In this document: positions 56,059 to 64,000 of the stretch, in pieces
How positions within the stretch are numbered: the first letter of the stretch is position 1
Layout: each line of letters opens with the position of its first letter
Assembly (NCBI GenBank): GCA_964608945.1
Contig: CAZSQB010000001.1
Coordinates: 30,440-94,439 of the forward strand
Origin: CAYWEP01 sp964608945
Lineage (GTDB): Bacteria > Patescibacteriota > Microgenomatia > Levybacterales > UBA12049
Length of the DNA: 64,000 nt
Direction of reading: 5' to 3'
Program-made: the position numbers and the translations under genes
Notes under the pieces: model-generated
The model's input: only the letters and a program-made list of their open reading frames with translations
The model's database searches: none
Told to the model about the DNA's origin: nothing

Positions 56059-57204
56059 ATGATTATAGGTATTGATGGGAATGAGGCGAATGTAGAGCAA
56101 AGAGTTGGAATAAGCGAATACGCTTACGAATTGTTGTCACAATTCAAAAAGTATAGAGTATCAAGCCCTTCGGTCTTGAGCTCAGGGTCGAAAGATATAG
56201 AGTATCAAGTATACTTAAAAGACGAGCCCCGGAAAGATTTGCCGAAAGAAAGCGAGTATTGGAAGTATCGGGTAATAACCCCTAAGAAACTTTGGACGCA
56301 GGTTCGCTTAACACTAGATCTATACCTTCATAGACCAAAACCTGATGTCTTCTTCACGCCAACGCATTATGCTCCACGCTTTTCCCCTGTCCCAACAGTA
56401 ATATCCATAATGGATCTGTCTTTTTTGTTTTATCCTGAGTTATTTAAGAAAAATGATCTTTACCAGCTCAAGAATTGGACAAACTATTCTGCCAGGAATG
56501 CAAAGCGGATTTTAACTATCAGCAAGTTCAGCAAGGATGCTATAATGAAAGAATACGGCCTGCCGGATGAGCGTGTTGTGGTTACATACCCAGGTTTGAA
56601 GGAAACGTTTAGAATGTCATCGCAGGTCATCACAATGAATCGCATCAAAAGCAAATACGGCATTTCGGATAAATATATTCTTTTTGTCGGCACACTCCAA
56701 CCCCGCAAAAATATCACGCGTTTAATTGAAGCTTATTCCCTCGTTAAGCCTGCAGATACTGACTTGGTTGTTATTGGTAAAAAAGGTTGGTTGTATGAAG
56801 AGATTTTAGATGCGCCCAAAAAATATGGGGTCGAGCAATCGGTCAAATTTTTGGACTTTGTACCCGATCACGACCTGCCATCTTTTTATCAGCATGCAGT
56901 TTGTTTTGTATTACCAAGTCTTTATGAAGGTTTTGGTTTGCCTGTTCTTGAAGCCATGCGCTATCATTGTCCGGTGATAATTAGCAATACCAGCAGTTTG
57001 CCTGAAGTTGGAGGCGACGCAGCGTTGTATGTAAAACCTGACGACGTATCAGATATAGCAGAGAAAATACAAAAGGTTTTAGAGAGTGAAAAATTGAGAA
57101 AAGAAATGGTTGAAAAAGGAAAAAAACAGGCAGCCAGGTTTAGTTGGGAAAGAGCGGCAAAAGAGACACTACAAGTATTGACTGATGTAGCACAGGGGAA
57201 ATAA
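56059..57204 (+). CDS. GT4 family glycosyltransferase (mannosyltransferase-like)
   Basis: 381 residues. The N-terminus MIIGIDGNEANVEQRVGISEYAYELL, the acceptor-domain HYAPRF and MDLSFLFYPE, then the C-terminal domain with ILFVGTLQPRKNITRLIEAY, FVPDHDLPSFYQHA and SLYEGFGLPVLEAM (Glu-x7-Glu) define a complete GT4 enzyme of the mannosyltransferase B type. An element with direct repeats is inserted in frame at 56152-56209, giving SPSVLSSGSKD at the surface of the first domain. It runs 2 bases ahead of the acetyltransferase. It should add a sugar, possibly mannose, on the cytoplasmic side. Confidence 0.9.
   Translation: MIIGIDGNEANVEQRVGISEYAYELLSQFKKYRVSSPSVLSSGSKDIEYQVYLKDEPRKDLPKESEYWKYRVITPKKLWTQVRLTLDLYLHRPKPDVFFTPTHYAPRFSPVPTVISIMDLSFLFYPELFKKNDLYQLKNWTNYSARNAKRILTISKFSKDAIMKEYGLPDERVVVTYPGLKETFRMSSQVITMNRIKSKYGISDKYILFVGTLQPRKNITRLIEAYSLVKPADTDLVVIGKKGWLYEEILDAPKKYGVEQSVKFLDFVPDHDLPSFYQHAVCFVLPSLYEGFGLPVLEAMRYHCPVIISNTSSLPEVGGDAALYVKPDDVSDIAEKIQKVLESEKLRKEMVEKGKKQAARFSWERAAKETLQVLTDVAQGK
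56152..56209 (+). repeat. Short insertion element flanked by 14-base direct repeats, inside a GT4 gene
   Basis: TATAGAGTATCAAG occurs at 56152-56165 and again at 56196-56209. Between them lie 30 bases (56166-56195) with a CTTGAGCTCAGGGTCGAAAG core of the interspersed-repeat type. The direct repeats look like a target-site duplication. The period is 44 bases, which is not a multiple of three. Confidence 0.7.
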
Positions 57205-57206
57205 TT

Positions 57207-57800
57207 ATGAAAGATCGAATGGGAAACGAACTGACAACAGAACAAGTGATGGCAAAAGCGGCAAATCGTTCGGTAAATATACTTTTGGAACTTGAGTTAT
57301 TTTTTCTCCACTGCGTCGGGTGGATACCGTCTCATCATATACGGAGATTTTTTTATCGTTTGGCGGGAATGCGAATAGGCAAAGGCTCAACGATTCATAT
57401 GGGTGCGACCTTTTACGACCCATCACGCATTGTTATCGGAGAAGATTCAGTTATCGGTGAGAGGGCGGTGCTTGACGGTCGAGATAAGCTTGTGATCGGA
57501 AATCATGTTGCGATTGCATCAGAAGTAATGATCTATAATGCCGAGCACGATGTTCACAGTAGTGATTTTCGTCCGGTACAGAATCGAGTTGTTATTGAGG
57601 ACTATGTTTTTATCGGACCACGAGCGATCATATTGCCTGGAGTGACGATAAAACGGGGAGCAGTCGTCGCTGCTGGTGCAGTCGTAACAAAAGATGTTTC
57701 TGAAAATCACATAGTCGGAGGTATACCGGCAAAACTTATCTCAAGTAGACGACAAACTGAATTTAACTACAAGATAGGAAGGGCACGATGGTTTCGATAA
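57207..57800 (+). CDS. Left-handed beta-helix O-acetyltransferase (hexapeptide repeat)
   Basis: 197 residues. From about residue 50 the chain is made of hexapeptide turns (IGKGSTIHMGATF, IVIGEDSVIGERAVLDG, LVIGNHVAIASEV, VVIEDYVFIGPRAIILPGVTIKRGAVVAAGAVVTKDV). YNAEHDVHS (110-118) carries the catalytic His of WbbJ/LacA-type enzymes, and VGGIPAKLI closes the helix. It transfers acetyl from acetyl-CoA to a sugar hydroxyl. Its 3' end overlaps the next GT2 gene by 13 bases, and it follows the GT4 gene at once. The acceptor is probably a residue of the same glycan. Confidence 0.88.
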   Translation: MKDRMGNELTTEQVMAKAANRSVNILLELELFFLHCVGWIPSHHIRRFFYRLAGMRIGKGSTIHMGATFYDPSRIVIGEDSVIGERAVLDGRDKLVIGNHVAIASEVMIYNAEHDVHSSDFRPVQNRVVIEDYVFIGPRAIILPGVTIKRGAVVAAGAVVTKDVSENHIVGGIPAKLISSRRQTEFNYKIGRARWFR

Positions 57801-58630
57801 TTATTCTTTCCTATAACACGAAGGATTTACTCAAATCGTGCTTGCAATCAATCTATATGTCTTTAAAGAAGCTCGATTTTGAAATTATCGTTTTTGATAA
57901 CGCGTCAAGCGACGGAAGTTCTACAATGATAAGTCAAGAGTTTAAAAAAGTGAAAGTAATAAAGAGTAGTAAAAATCTGGGTTTTGCAAAGGGGATAAAT
58001 CTTGCTGAAAAGCATGCAAAAGGAGAGTATTTATTGTTTCTTAACTCTGATACTAAAGTAATAGACGGTAGTATTGGTGATATGGTCGGGCTATTGGAAA
58101 AAGACAATCGCATTGCCGTTGTTGGAGGGAAGCTGCAAAACGAAGACAAAACAACGTCAGAATCATACGGAAACTTTTATCATCTTTTAGATGTATTCCA
58201 CTTACTGTTTTTTCAGACAAGATTAAAGAGAGAAGAACTTCGACATGGCAAAGAAGTGGATTGGGTGAGTGGAGGCTTTATGCTTACCAGGCGATCGACT
58301 TTTGTAGAATTGGCAGGCTTTGACGAGCATTTTTTTATGTACATGGAGGATATGGAATTTTGTTTTAGAGTAAAAAAAAGGAACCTTTCTGTGTGGTATC
58401 TGCCAAGTGCTAGCGTTATGCACATTGGGCAGGGGAGCTCAAATCGATCATTTGCCGTCGTTCAGATCTATAAAGGACTACTCTATTTTTACAAAAAACA
58501 CAAATCCTCCTTTGAATATTCTATGGTAAAACTGATGCTTGTTATGAAAGGTCATCTATCTATTCTCATTGGTACGCTAACAAACAATTCATATCTGCGA
58601 TCGACCTATTCACGGGCGCTTAAATTCTAA
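57788..58630 (+). CDS. GT2 family glycosyltransferase (rhamnosyltransferase-like)
   Basis: 280 residues. VSIIILSYNTKDLLKSCLQSI (2-22), FDNASSDGS and FLNSDTKV (DxD place) form the GT-A core. EVDWVSGGFMLTRRS and FMYMEDMEFCFRVKK (the Glu-Asp catalytic segment) are typical of WbbL-like rhamnosyl- and related transferases. A C-terminal basic helix may touch the membrane. It lies in the operon between an O-acetyltransferase and the O-antigen-ligase fusion, so it acts late in repeat-unit assembly. Confidence 0.88.
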   Translation: MVSIIILSYNTKDLLKSCLQSIYMSLKKLDFEIIVFDNASSDGSSTMISQEFKKVKVIKSSKNLGFAKGINLAEKHAKGEYLLFLNSDTKVIDGSIGDMVGLLEKDNRIAVVGGKLQNEDKTTSESYGNFYHLLDVFHLLFFQTRLKREELRHGKEVDWVSGGFMLTRRSTFVELAGFDEHFFMYMEDMEFCFRVKKRNLSVWYLPSASVMHIGQGSSNRSFAVVQIYKGLLYFYKKHKSSFEYSMVKLMLVMKGHLSILIGTLTNNSYLRSTYSRALKF

Positions 58631-58633
58631 ATT

Positions 58634-61600
58634 ATGAAAATTTTCAAATGGTTTTGGGACAATATTTTTTTTGTTGCAACACTGTTCTTGTTGGCATTTA
58701 TTCCACTCTACCCTAAGTTACCTCTTCTTGACGTTAAGAATACATGGGTGTACGTTCGAGCAGAAGATTTTGTTGTGGTACTGGTTCTTATTATATGGGC
58801 ATTGCAGCTTTTTCGCAAAAAGATTACGCTTCGCACTCCGCTCACTTTGCCTATTATTATCTTCTGGATCATAGGCGGCATAGCAACCATCCACGCGATG
58901 CTCTTGATTTTTCCAACTGCAGCCAATGTTTTCCCAAATGTGGCATTTTTAAGTTTCTTGCGAAGGATAGAATATATCAGTTTGTTCTTTATCGCATACA
59001 CAGGGATGAAGGATAAACGATTCCTTTTCTACATTATAGTAATACTATCAGTTACATTATTGGTTGTTGTCGGATACGGCATCGGGCAAAAGTATTTTGG
59101 GTTTCCGGCGTATCTGACGATGAACGAAGAGTTTGCGAAAGGACTGCCTATACTGCTTTCTCCGCTATCGCGCGTTCCATCCACGTTTGGTGGACACTAT
59201 GATCTTGCAGCATACCTGGTATTAGTTATTCCTATTTTTGCCAGTCTGTTTTTTGGATTTCGAAATTGGTTGGTAAGGCTGTTTTTTCTAGCGACAGTTC
59301 TTTTAGGATTTATTTTGCTTTTTATGACCGTGTCACGGGTATCATTTTTCGCTCTCTTAATCGCTCTTTTGGGGGTACTGCTTTTTCAGAAGAAGAGACT
59401 GGTCATTTTTTCACTCCCTTTGATTGCAATAGTACTCGCGTTTCTTTTCTTGCGTTTTTCACCAAGTCTCTTAGATCGTTTTGAGAATACGGTTAAAGAG
59501 GTCGATGTGCTAATAGATGCTTCGACTGGTGAGGCCATCGGGCATACAAGGGTTGTATCATCAAGCAAGTTTGAAAATAAGATTATTAAGCGACTATCTC
59601 TTCAACGTAGGGAACAACTCGATGCAGTCACAGGATTTGAGGAGGAAGAAAAGGCGGGAAGCCAATCTGCAATAGTTCCCTTTATCTCGCTTCCGCCGCG
59701 AGTAGTGATTGTTGCTCCCCCAAATACGCCAACTGGAGAAAATCTACCACAAGGAACTGGATATATCAACCTTTCACTCTCCCCTGTAGTTAAGAGGATA
59801 GGAGAATTTTTTTATGAAGTACCAGAAAAAAATTCTGACGCTACGCGGGCAGCAGTCTACATGTTTCAAGGGAACTTCTTGATAAAAAGAGCTTCAGCGT
59901 ATGATCTCTCGGCAACTACGAGACTACAAGGGGAGTGGCCTCGTGCAGTAGAGGCGCTAAAGAGAAATATTCTTGTTGGAAGCGGCTATGCATCCATCAG
60001 TCTAGCCGTTGACAATAACTATCTTCGTATTTTGGGGGAAATAGGAATACTGGGTTTTATTTCATATCTTGCAATATTTGTGACAATCGGTATTTACATA
60101 AAGAAGGTTTTGCCGGAAGTTGATTCTCCCGTAGCAAAGAGTTTTGTTATCGGTTTTGCTGCTGGCGTAGTAGGCCTGGCGCTAAATGCCATACTTATTG
60201 ACGTTTTTGAAGCTTCAAAGATCGCATATCTTCTCTGGCTATTAGCGGGAGTTACCCTGGGGACACTCAGTTTGTATCATAAAAAATATGTAAGCCTTTT
60301 TCATGAGTTCAGGAAAGTAGTGACTTCCACGCAGGCAATAATTATATATTTATTTATTCTTACTGTTGTGCTGTTTTCACCAATGGTCAACAATTACTTT
60401 GTTGGTGATGACTTCACGTGGTTCCGATGGGTTGCTGATTGCAGTAAGAATGCTCACACACAAACCTGCCCATCTGTTTTGGGAACTGTTTTCCGCTACT
60501 TTACACAAGCTGATGGCTTTTTTTATCGACCCGGAACAAAAGTATTTTTCTTGTTTATGTACTCGATATTCTGGCTTAATCAAGCAGTGTATCATATGGT
60601 TTCTATCTCCCTTCACTTTATTGTGGTTACGCTCCTTTTTTTACTCGCCAAAAAAATATTGCGAAATTCTCTGCTTTCTGCGCTTGCCGCATTTCTATTC
60701 CTCATCCTGAGCGGATTTTCTGAAGCGGTTTTTTGGATTTCCTCAATCGGATTTCTCTTTAATGCTATGTTCATGCTTGCGAGTATACTTTTTTATATTC
60801 TCTGGGAAGAAAAAAAGAAAATTAGTTTCTTGATCGCCTCGGTTGTTTCTATCATTTTTGGTCTTCTATTCCACGAAGTTGGTGTTGTTTCCCCGCTTCT
60901 TCTTGTCCTGTATAAATCCGTCAAACAAGACAAGATACGCCTTAACATGTTTAAAAAAATTGACTATCTGCTTTTATTCCTTCCTGTTCCTCTGTATTTG
61001 TCCGTGCGATTTCTCGCACAAAGTCATTGGTTCAGCGGGGACTATAATTACAACCTTCTCAAACTCCCCTTTAATATTACCGGTAATGCGATCGGCTATT
61101 TCTTTCTCACACTTTTTGGACCCATTGCATTGCCATTTTATACAATGCTTAGAAACCTCACAAGAGAAAATATCCTCGTTACGATACCAATAACGGTTGG
61201 GGTGATTTCCATATTATTCCTTGGCTTCAGATTTCTTGTGAAGCGGCTTGATAAAGATGAAAGACGCATTGTCGTTTTCGGCGCGCTGTTTTCTTTCATC
61301 GTCTTATTGCCATTTCTAGGCTTAGGAAATATAACTTCTCGGTACAGTTATTTAGCATCAATGGGAATTATTATTCTTTTCGCCTTTTTCATAAAAAAAC
61401 TCTACTATTACTTGCTGAGTCAAGGTCGTGATATTGCTCTTGCAGGTTCTGCGCTAGTAGTTACTGTTTTTTGTCTTCTGCACATTATGCAGGTACAACA
61501 GATTCATAGCGACTGGTACGAAGCAGGACAAAAAGCTAAACGATTTGTTGTTGCCGTTGATGGGCTATATTCTGACTATTGGTCCAAAGAACCGATAGAG

Positions 61601-61828
61601 TTTCATTTTGTCAATGTACCTATTCGGGTTGGAGAAGCATGGGTATTTCCCGTCGGACTGCAAGACGCACTCTGGTTTAGTTTCCAAAACCCAAATATTA
61701 AGGTCTATCAGTGGCCGACGGTCAAAGCGGCTCACGATGCCGTAGACGGGTCTTATAACAAAAAAGTTTTTGAATTTGACGAAAGCGGGAAAATTATCGA
61801 AAGAAGGAAAAAAATACCGCTTCAATGA
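58634..61828 (+). CDS. Fusion protein: O-antigen-ligase-like domain plus GT-C glycosyltransferase domain
   Basis: 1064 residues. Residues 1 to about 550 look like a WaaL/O-antigen-ligase (Wzy_C) membrane domain: about ten helices, a large extracytoplasmic loop (about 285-455), and WPRAVEALKRNILVGSGYAS then DNNYLRILGEIGILG, the usual C-terminal ligase signature. Residues about 560-1064 form a second polytopic unit that opens with YFVGDDFTWFRW (about 586), the GT-C acidic loop, closely like the protein at 29315. One chain could thus lengthen and transfer a glycan. The continuous frame with no internal stop argues against a sequencing artefact. It overlaps the next gene by 4 bases. Confidence 0.78.
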   Translation: MKIFKWFWDNIFFVATLFLLAFIPLYPKLPLLDVKNTWVYVRAEDFVVVLVLIIWALQLFRKKITLRTPLTLPIIIFWIIGGIATIHAMLLIFPTAANVFPNVAFLSFLRRIEYISLFFIAYTGMKDKRFLFYIIVILSVTLLVVVGYGIGQKYFGFPAYLTMNEEFAKGLPILLSPLSRVPSTFGGHYDLAAYLVLVIPIFASLFFGFRNWLVRLFFLATVLLGFILLFMTVSRVSFFALLIALLGVLLFQKKRLVIFSLPLIAIVLAFLFLRFSPSLLDRFENTVKEVDVLIDASTGEAIGHTRVVSSSKFENKIIKRLSLQRREQLDAVTGFEEEEKAGSQSAIVPFISLPPRVVIVAPPNTPTGENLPQGTGYINLSLSPVVKRIGEFFYEVPEKNSDATRAAVYMFQGNFLIKRASAYDLSATTRLQGEWPRAVEALKRNILVGSGYASISLAVDNNYLRILGEIGILGFISYLAIFVTIGIYIKKVLPEVDSPVAKSFVIGFAAGVVGLALNAILIDVFEASKIAYLLWLLAGVTLGTLSLYHKKYVSLFHEFRKVVTSTQAIIIYLFILTVVLFSPMVNNYFVGDDFTWFRWVADCSKNAHTQTCPSVLGTVFRYFTQADGFFYRPGTKVFFLFMYSIFWLNQAVYHMVSISLHFIVVTLLFLLAKKILRNSLLSALAAFLFLILSGFSEAVFWISSIGFLFNAMFMLASILFYILWEEKKKISFLIASVVSIIFGLLFHEVGVVSPLLLVLYKSVKQDKIRLNMFKKIDYLLLFLPVPLYLSVRFLAQSHWFSGDYNYNLLKLPFNITGNAIGYFFLTLFGPIALPFYTMLRNLTRENILVTIPITVGVISILFLGFRFLVKRLDKDERRIVVFGALFSFIVLLPFLGLGNITSRYSYLASMGIIILFAFFIKKLYYYLLSQGRDIALAGSALVVTVFCLLHIMQVQQIHSDWYEAGQKAKRFVVAVDGLYSDYWSKEPIEFHFVNVPIRVGEAWVFPVGLQDALWFSFQNPNIKVYQWPTVKAAHDAVDGSYNKKVFEFDESGKIIERRKKIPLQ

Positions 61829-63282
61829 AGAAATTAGAATTCTTTTTATTGGCCGTAGTCCTTATCGGTGCGTTTGCCGTACGACTATACAGATTTGACA
61901 ACCCCATAGCAGATTGGCACAGTTGGCGACAGGCTGATACTTCAGCGGTGTCTCGTTCATTTATTCAGAAAGGGTTCGATGTGTTGCATCCTCGCTATAA
62001 CGATATCTCCAGAGTCCAGAGTGGAAGGTCGAATCCTGAAGGGTATCGTTTGGTAGAATTTCCTCTTTATAACTTATTTCAGGCGGGTGGCTTTTTGCTC
62101 TTTGGCACTTTTACTATAGAGCAGTGGGGAAGGTTAGTTAGTATTTTTGCATCACTAGCGGGTATTACTTTTCTTTATCTCATTGTTAGAAGACGCGCTG
62201 ATGCAACAGTTGCGTTTTTTACTGCCTTTTTCTACGCATTTTTACCCTACAGTGTTTATTATGGCCGAACGATTCTGCCTGATCAGGCAATGATTAGTGC
62301 GATATTGGGAGGGATATACTTTTTCGATCTTTGGATCGAAAAAAGCGCAAAATTAGAGTCTAAAATTTCAAAATACTTTTTTTTCACGTTATCAATTTTA
62401 TTTACTGCATCTGCGTTACTTCTTAAGCCATTTGCAATATTTTTTATGCTGCCAATGCTGTATCTAGTGTGGAAGCGCTTTGGCTTGAGTTTTTTTCGCC
62501 AGTGGAAATTGTGGTTATTCCTTGTTGTTTCGATTACGCCGATTATCTTATGGAGGATTTGGATCTTGCAGTACCCTGAGGGTATTCCGCAAAGCGGTTG
62601 GTTGATTGGAGGGATTATTCGGCTCAAAGGGGCATTCTATTACTGGATATTCGCTGAGCGAATCGGCAAACTTATACTGGGATACTGGGGATTGGCAATT
62701 CTAGTAATTGGGATGTTAGTTAATTCAAATAGACAACATTTACAGAAATATGGGTGGTTGTTCTATTCATTTTTAGCCTCGTCGCTTCTCTATATTTTTA
62801 TTCTTGCGCAGGGGAACCTGCAACATGATTACTACCAAATTTTGATACTACCCTCTCTTGCGATTTTTTTAGGTTTGGGAAGCAGAGTATTATTATATCC
62901 ACCCAAAGAGTATATTCATCCGTTGGCGGGCAGATTGCTTCTTATTTTCTGCAGCGTTTTTGCTTTGTTGTTTGGGTGGTATTACATAAGGGATTATTTT
63001 AATGTGAACCACAAGGAAGTGGTTGAGGCGGGAAAAGTGGCTGATAGATTGCTGCCAAAAGATGTAAAAGTTATTGCTCCTTATAACGGCGATACAACGC
63101 TTCTTTATTACGTAAATCGTCAGGGATGGCCGGTTTTTAACAAATCGATTGAAGAATTTTTAGCCCAAGGCGCAAATTATTTAGTTATTGCAAACCCAAC
63201 CCAGGATGACTTCACGGGTTTTGGTACTCAGTTTGAACAAGTTGCCTCATCTTCTGGTTATCTCATTCTTAAATTACAATGA
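61825..63282 (+). CDS. GT39/ArnT-like polytopic glycosyltransferase
   Basis: 485 residues. After TM1 comes DNPIADWHSWRQADTSAVSR (about 25-44), the first-loop Asp and Arg pattern of PMT_2/ArnT-like GT-C enzymes. YYGRTILPDQAM (about 145-156) fits the conserved R-x-x-x-x-D/E motif. Eight to ten helices are followed by a C-terminal Rossmann-like soluble segment (VIAPYNGDTTLLYYVNRQGW). It should transfer a sugar from polyprenyl phosphate on the outer face of the membrane. Its stop overlaps the start of the next gene (ATGA). Confidence 0.78.
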   Translation: MKKLEFFLLAVVLIGAFAVRLYRFDNPIADWHSWRQADTSAVSRSFIQKGFDVLHPRYNDISRVQSGRSNPEGYRLVEFPLYNLFQAGGFLLFGTFTIEQWGRLVSIFASLAGITFLYLIVRRRADATVAFFTAFFYAFLPYSVYYGRTILPDQAMISAILGGIYFFDLWIEKSAKLESKISKYFFFTLSILFTASALLLKPFAIFFMLPMLYLVWKRFGLSFFRQWKLWLFLVVSITPIILWRIWILQYPEGIPQSGWLIGGIIRLKGAFYYWIFAERIGKLILGYWGLAILVIGMLVNSNRQHLQKYGWLFYSFLASSLLYIFILAQGNLQHDYYQILILPSLAIFLGLGSRVLLYPPKEYIHPLAGRLLLIFCSVFALLFGWYYIRDYFNVNHKEVVEAGKVADRLLPKDVKVIAPYNGDTTLLYYVNRQGWPVFNKSIEEFLAQGANYLVIANPTQDDFTGFGTQFEQVASSSGYLILKLQ

Positions 63283-64000
63283 GAGTTTTATTCTTTACCT
63301 ACGATTTTCCGTATCCAACAACAAGTGGGGGTAAAACACGAGCATTTAATTTGCTTAAGTATGGTGGGAAGAATATAGAGTTCTATTTGTTTTCATTTGT
63401 ACGAGAATCGATTATTCAAGAACGATTAGATAAGATAAAGGAGATTGGCGTTGTGAGCGTTCAGCTTTTTCAGAGGAAAAAACTTCTTGATCCAAAGAAT
63501 ATCTTATCAGTTGCGAATCCAAGCACTTCGATTTTCAAACAATTATATTTTGACCAATCTGTTCTTTCGGTTTTGATACAGACTATCAAAGATGAAAAGA
63601 TTGATGTTATTCTTTTTGAGTCATTTTATACTGCATTTTATCTTCGGGATGAGCTTCTAGAAACTAGGGTTAAAACAGTTTTTGGTACTGAGAATATTGA
63701 GTATAAGCTCTATGAGGATTATGCAAAGCAGATTGCGTCTTTTCCTGTGAAGCCTTTTTATTTTTGGGAAGCGAGGAAAATAAAAAAAGAAGAGATAGTG
63801 TTTTATAAAAAAGCCGATATAAGTCTCGCAGTTTTGCAGATAGAGGCAAATCTGATTACATCGCATTCAAAGAAATCAGCATATGTTATTCCGAATGGTG
63901 TCGATGTGGATTTTTTTGCGTTTAAACCGAGAAAAGCTAATAAGAAAAGAAATATACTTTTTATTGGGAATTTTAGTTATTTTCCGAATGTCGATGCGGT
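63279..64000 (+). CDS. GT4 family glycosyltransferase, 5' part (runs off window)
   Basis: 240 residues are visible from the ATG at 63279, with no stop before the window ends. The start MRVLFFTYDFPYPTTSGGKTRAFNLLK-type region has the GG turn of GT4 acceptor domains; VFGTENIEYKLYED and VIPNGVDVDFF follow, and ILFIGNFSYFPNVDA starts the donor-binding domain. It overlaps the GT39-like gene by 4 bases. It is probably another cytoplasmic transferase of the same glycan pathway. Confidence 0.85.
   Translation, partial: MRVLFFTYDFPYPTTSGGKTRAFNLLKYGGKNIEFYLFSFVRESIIQERLDKIKEIGVVSVQLFQRKKLLDPKNILSVANPSTSIFKQLYFDQSVLSVLIQTIKDEKIDVILFESFYTAFYLRDELLETRVKTVFGTENIEYKLYEDYAKQIASFPVKPFYFWEARKIKKEEIVFYKKADISLAVLQIEANLITSHSKKSAYVIPNGVDVDFFAFKPRKANKKRNILFIGNFSYFPNVDA

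Overview
The window reads as one long cell-surface polysaccharide / glycoconjugate locus from an AT-rich bacterium, most likely a Candidate Phyla Radiation lineage of the Microgenomates type. This is an inference. It rests on the standard code with TGA stops, the many very long polytopic GT-C-like proteins, the short palindromic repeats inserted in frame inside genes, and conserved unknowns of a style common in those genomes. No rRNA, tRNA, transposase or CRISPR array was seen, and no housekeeping genes flank the locus. About 48 genes are packed with overlaps of 1-40 bases or gaps of a few bases.

Layout. (1) 1-7,000: the end of a GT-C-type membrane protein, a WecD-like N-acetyltransferase, a polytopic protein, a methyltransferase, and a reverse pair made of an RmlB-like 4,6-dehydratase and a PLP aminotransferase (a 4-amino-4,6-dideoxysugar set). 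(2) 6,800-10,090: an RfbF / epimerase / RmlC-like / RmlD-like CDP-sugar operon without an obvious CDP-glucose 4,6-dehydratase. (3) 10,084-17,882: GT-C, GT2, GT2, GT-C; the two GT-C paralogues share an exact 501-bp tract. (4) 17,944-29,243: an operon with gmhA, hddA, a GMD-like dehydratase, a ColD-like 3-dehydratase, an SDR, thiamine-diphosphate enzyme alpha and beta subunits (E1-like), a second ColD-like gene, three further SDRs and a GT2. (5) 29,315-40,171: a GT-C protein, a methyltransferase and a tandem duplication of [giant AftD/YfhO-like membrane protein + small 4-TM protein]. (6) 40,192-47,034, reverse: GT2, gmhB, GMD-like, SDR, hddC, hddA, gmhA and a third His-type 3-dehydratase, which together hold a complete set for GDP-D-glycero-alpha-D-manno-heptose. 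(7) 47,176-64,000: an AftD-like protein, GT4, RmlC, a fourth His-type 3-dehydratase, a GtrB-like GT2, two conserved unknowns, GT4 genes (one truncated), an acetyltransferase, GT2, an O-antigen-ligase/GT-C fusion, a GT39-like protein and a GT4 running off the right edge.

How it fits together. The reverse operon can make GDP-heptose. GMD-like enzymes can convert that to a GDP-4-keto-6-deoxyheptose, and PLP enzymes with His in place of the Schiff-base Lys can remove the 3-OH. The E1-like ThDP pair lies between these genes with no E2 or E3 partner nearby. That arrangement is like the E1-like pairs that add a two-carbon branch to deoxysugars in avilamycin-, aldgamycin- and trioxacarcin-type pathways. 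My main hypothesis is a branched-chain, 3,6-dideoxyheptose-derived sugar made for a surface glycan of an ultrasmall bacterium. The membrane GT-C proteins and the O-antigen-ligase fusion would use lipid-linked sugars outside the membrane.

Expression. Several transcription-unit heads show a -35/-10 pair with the start codon 6-8 nt after the -10 box, which suggests leaderless mRNAs.
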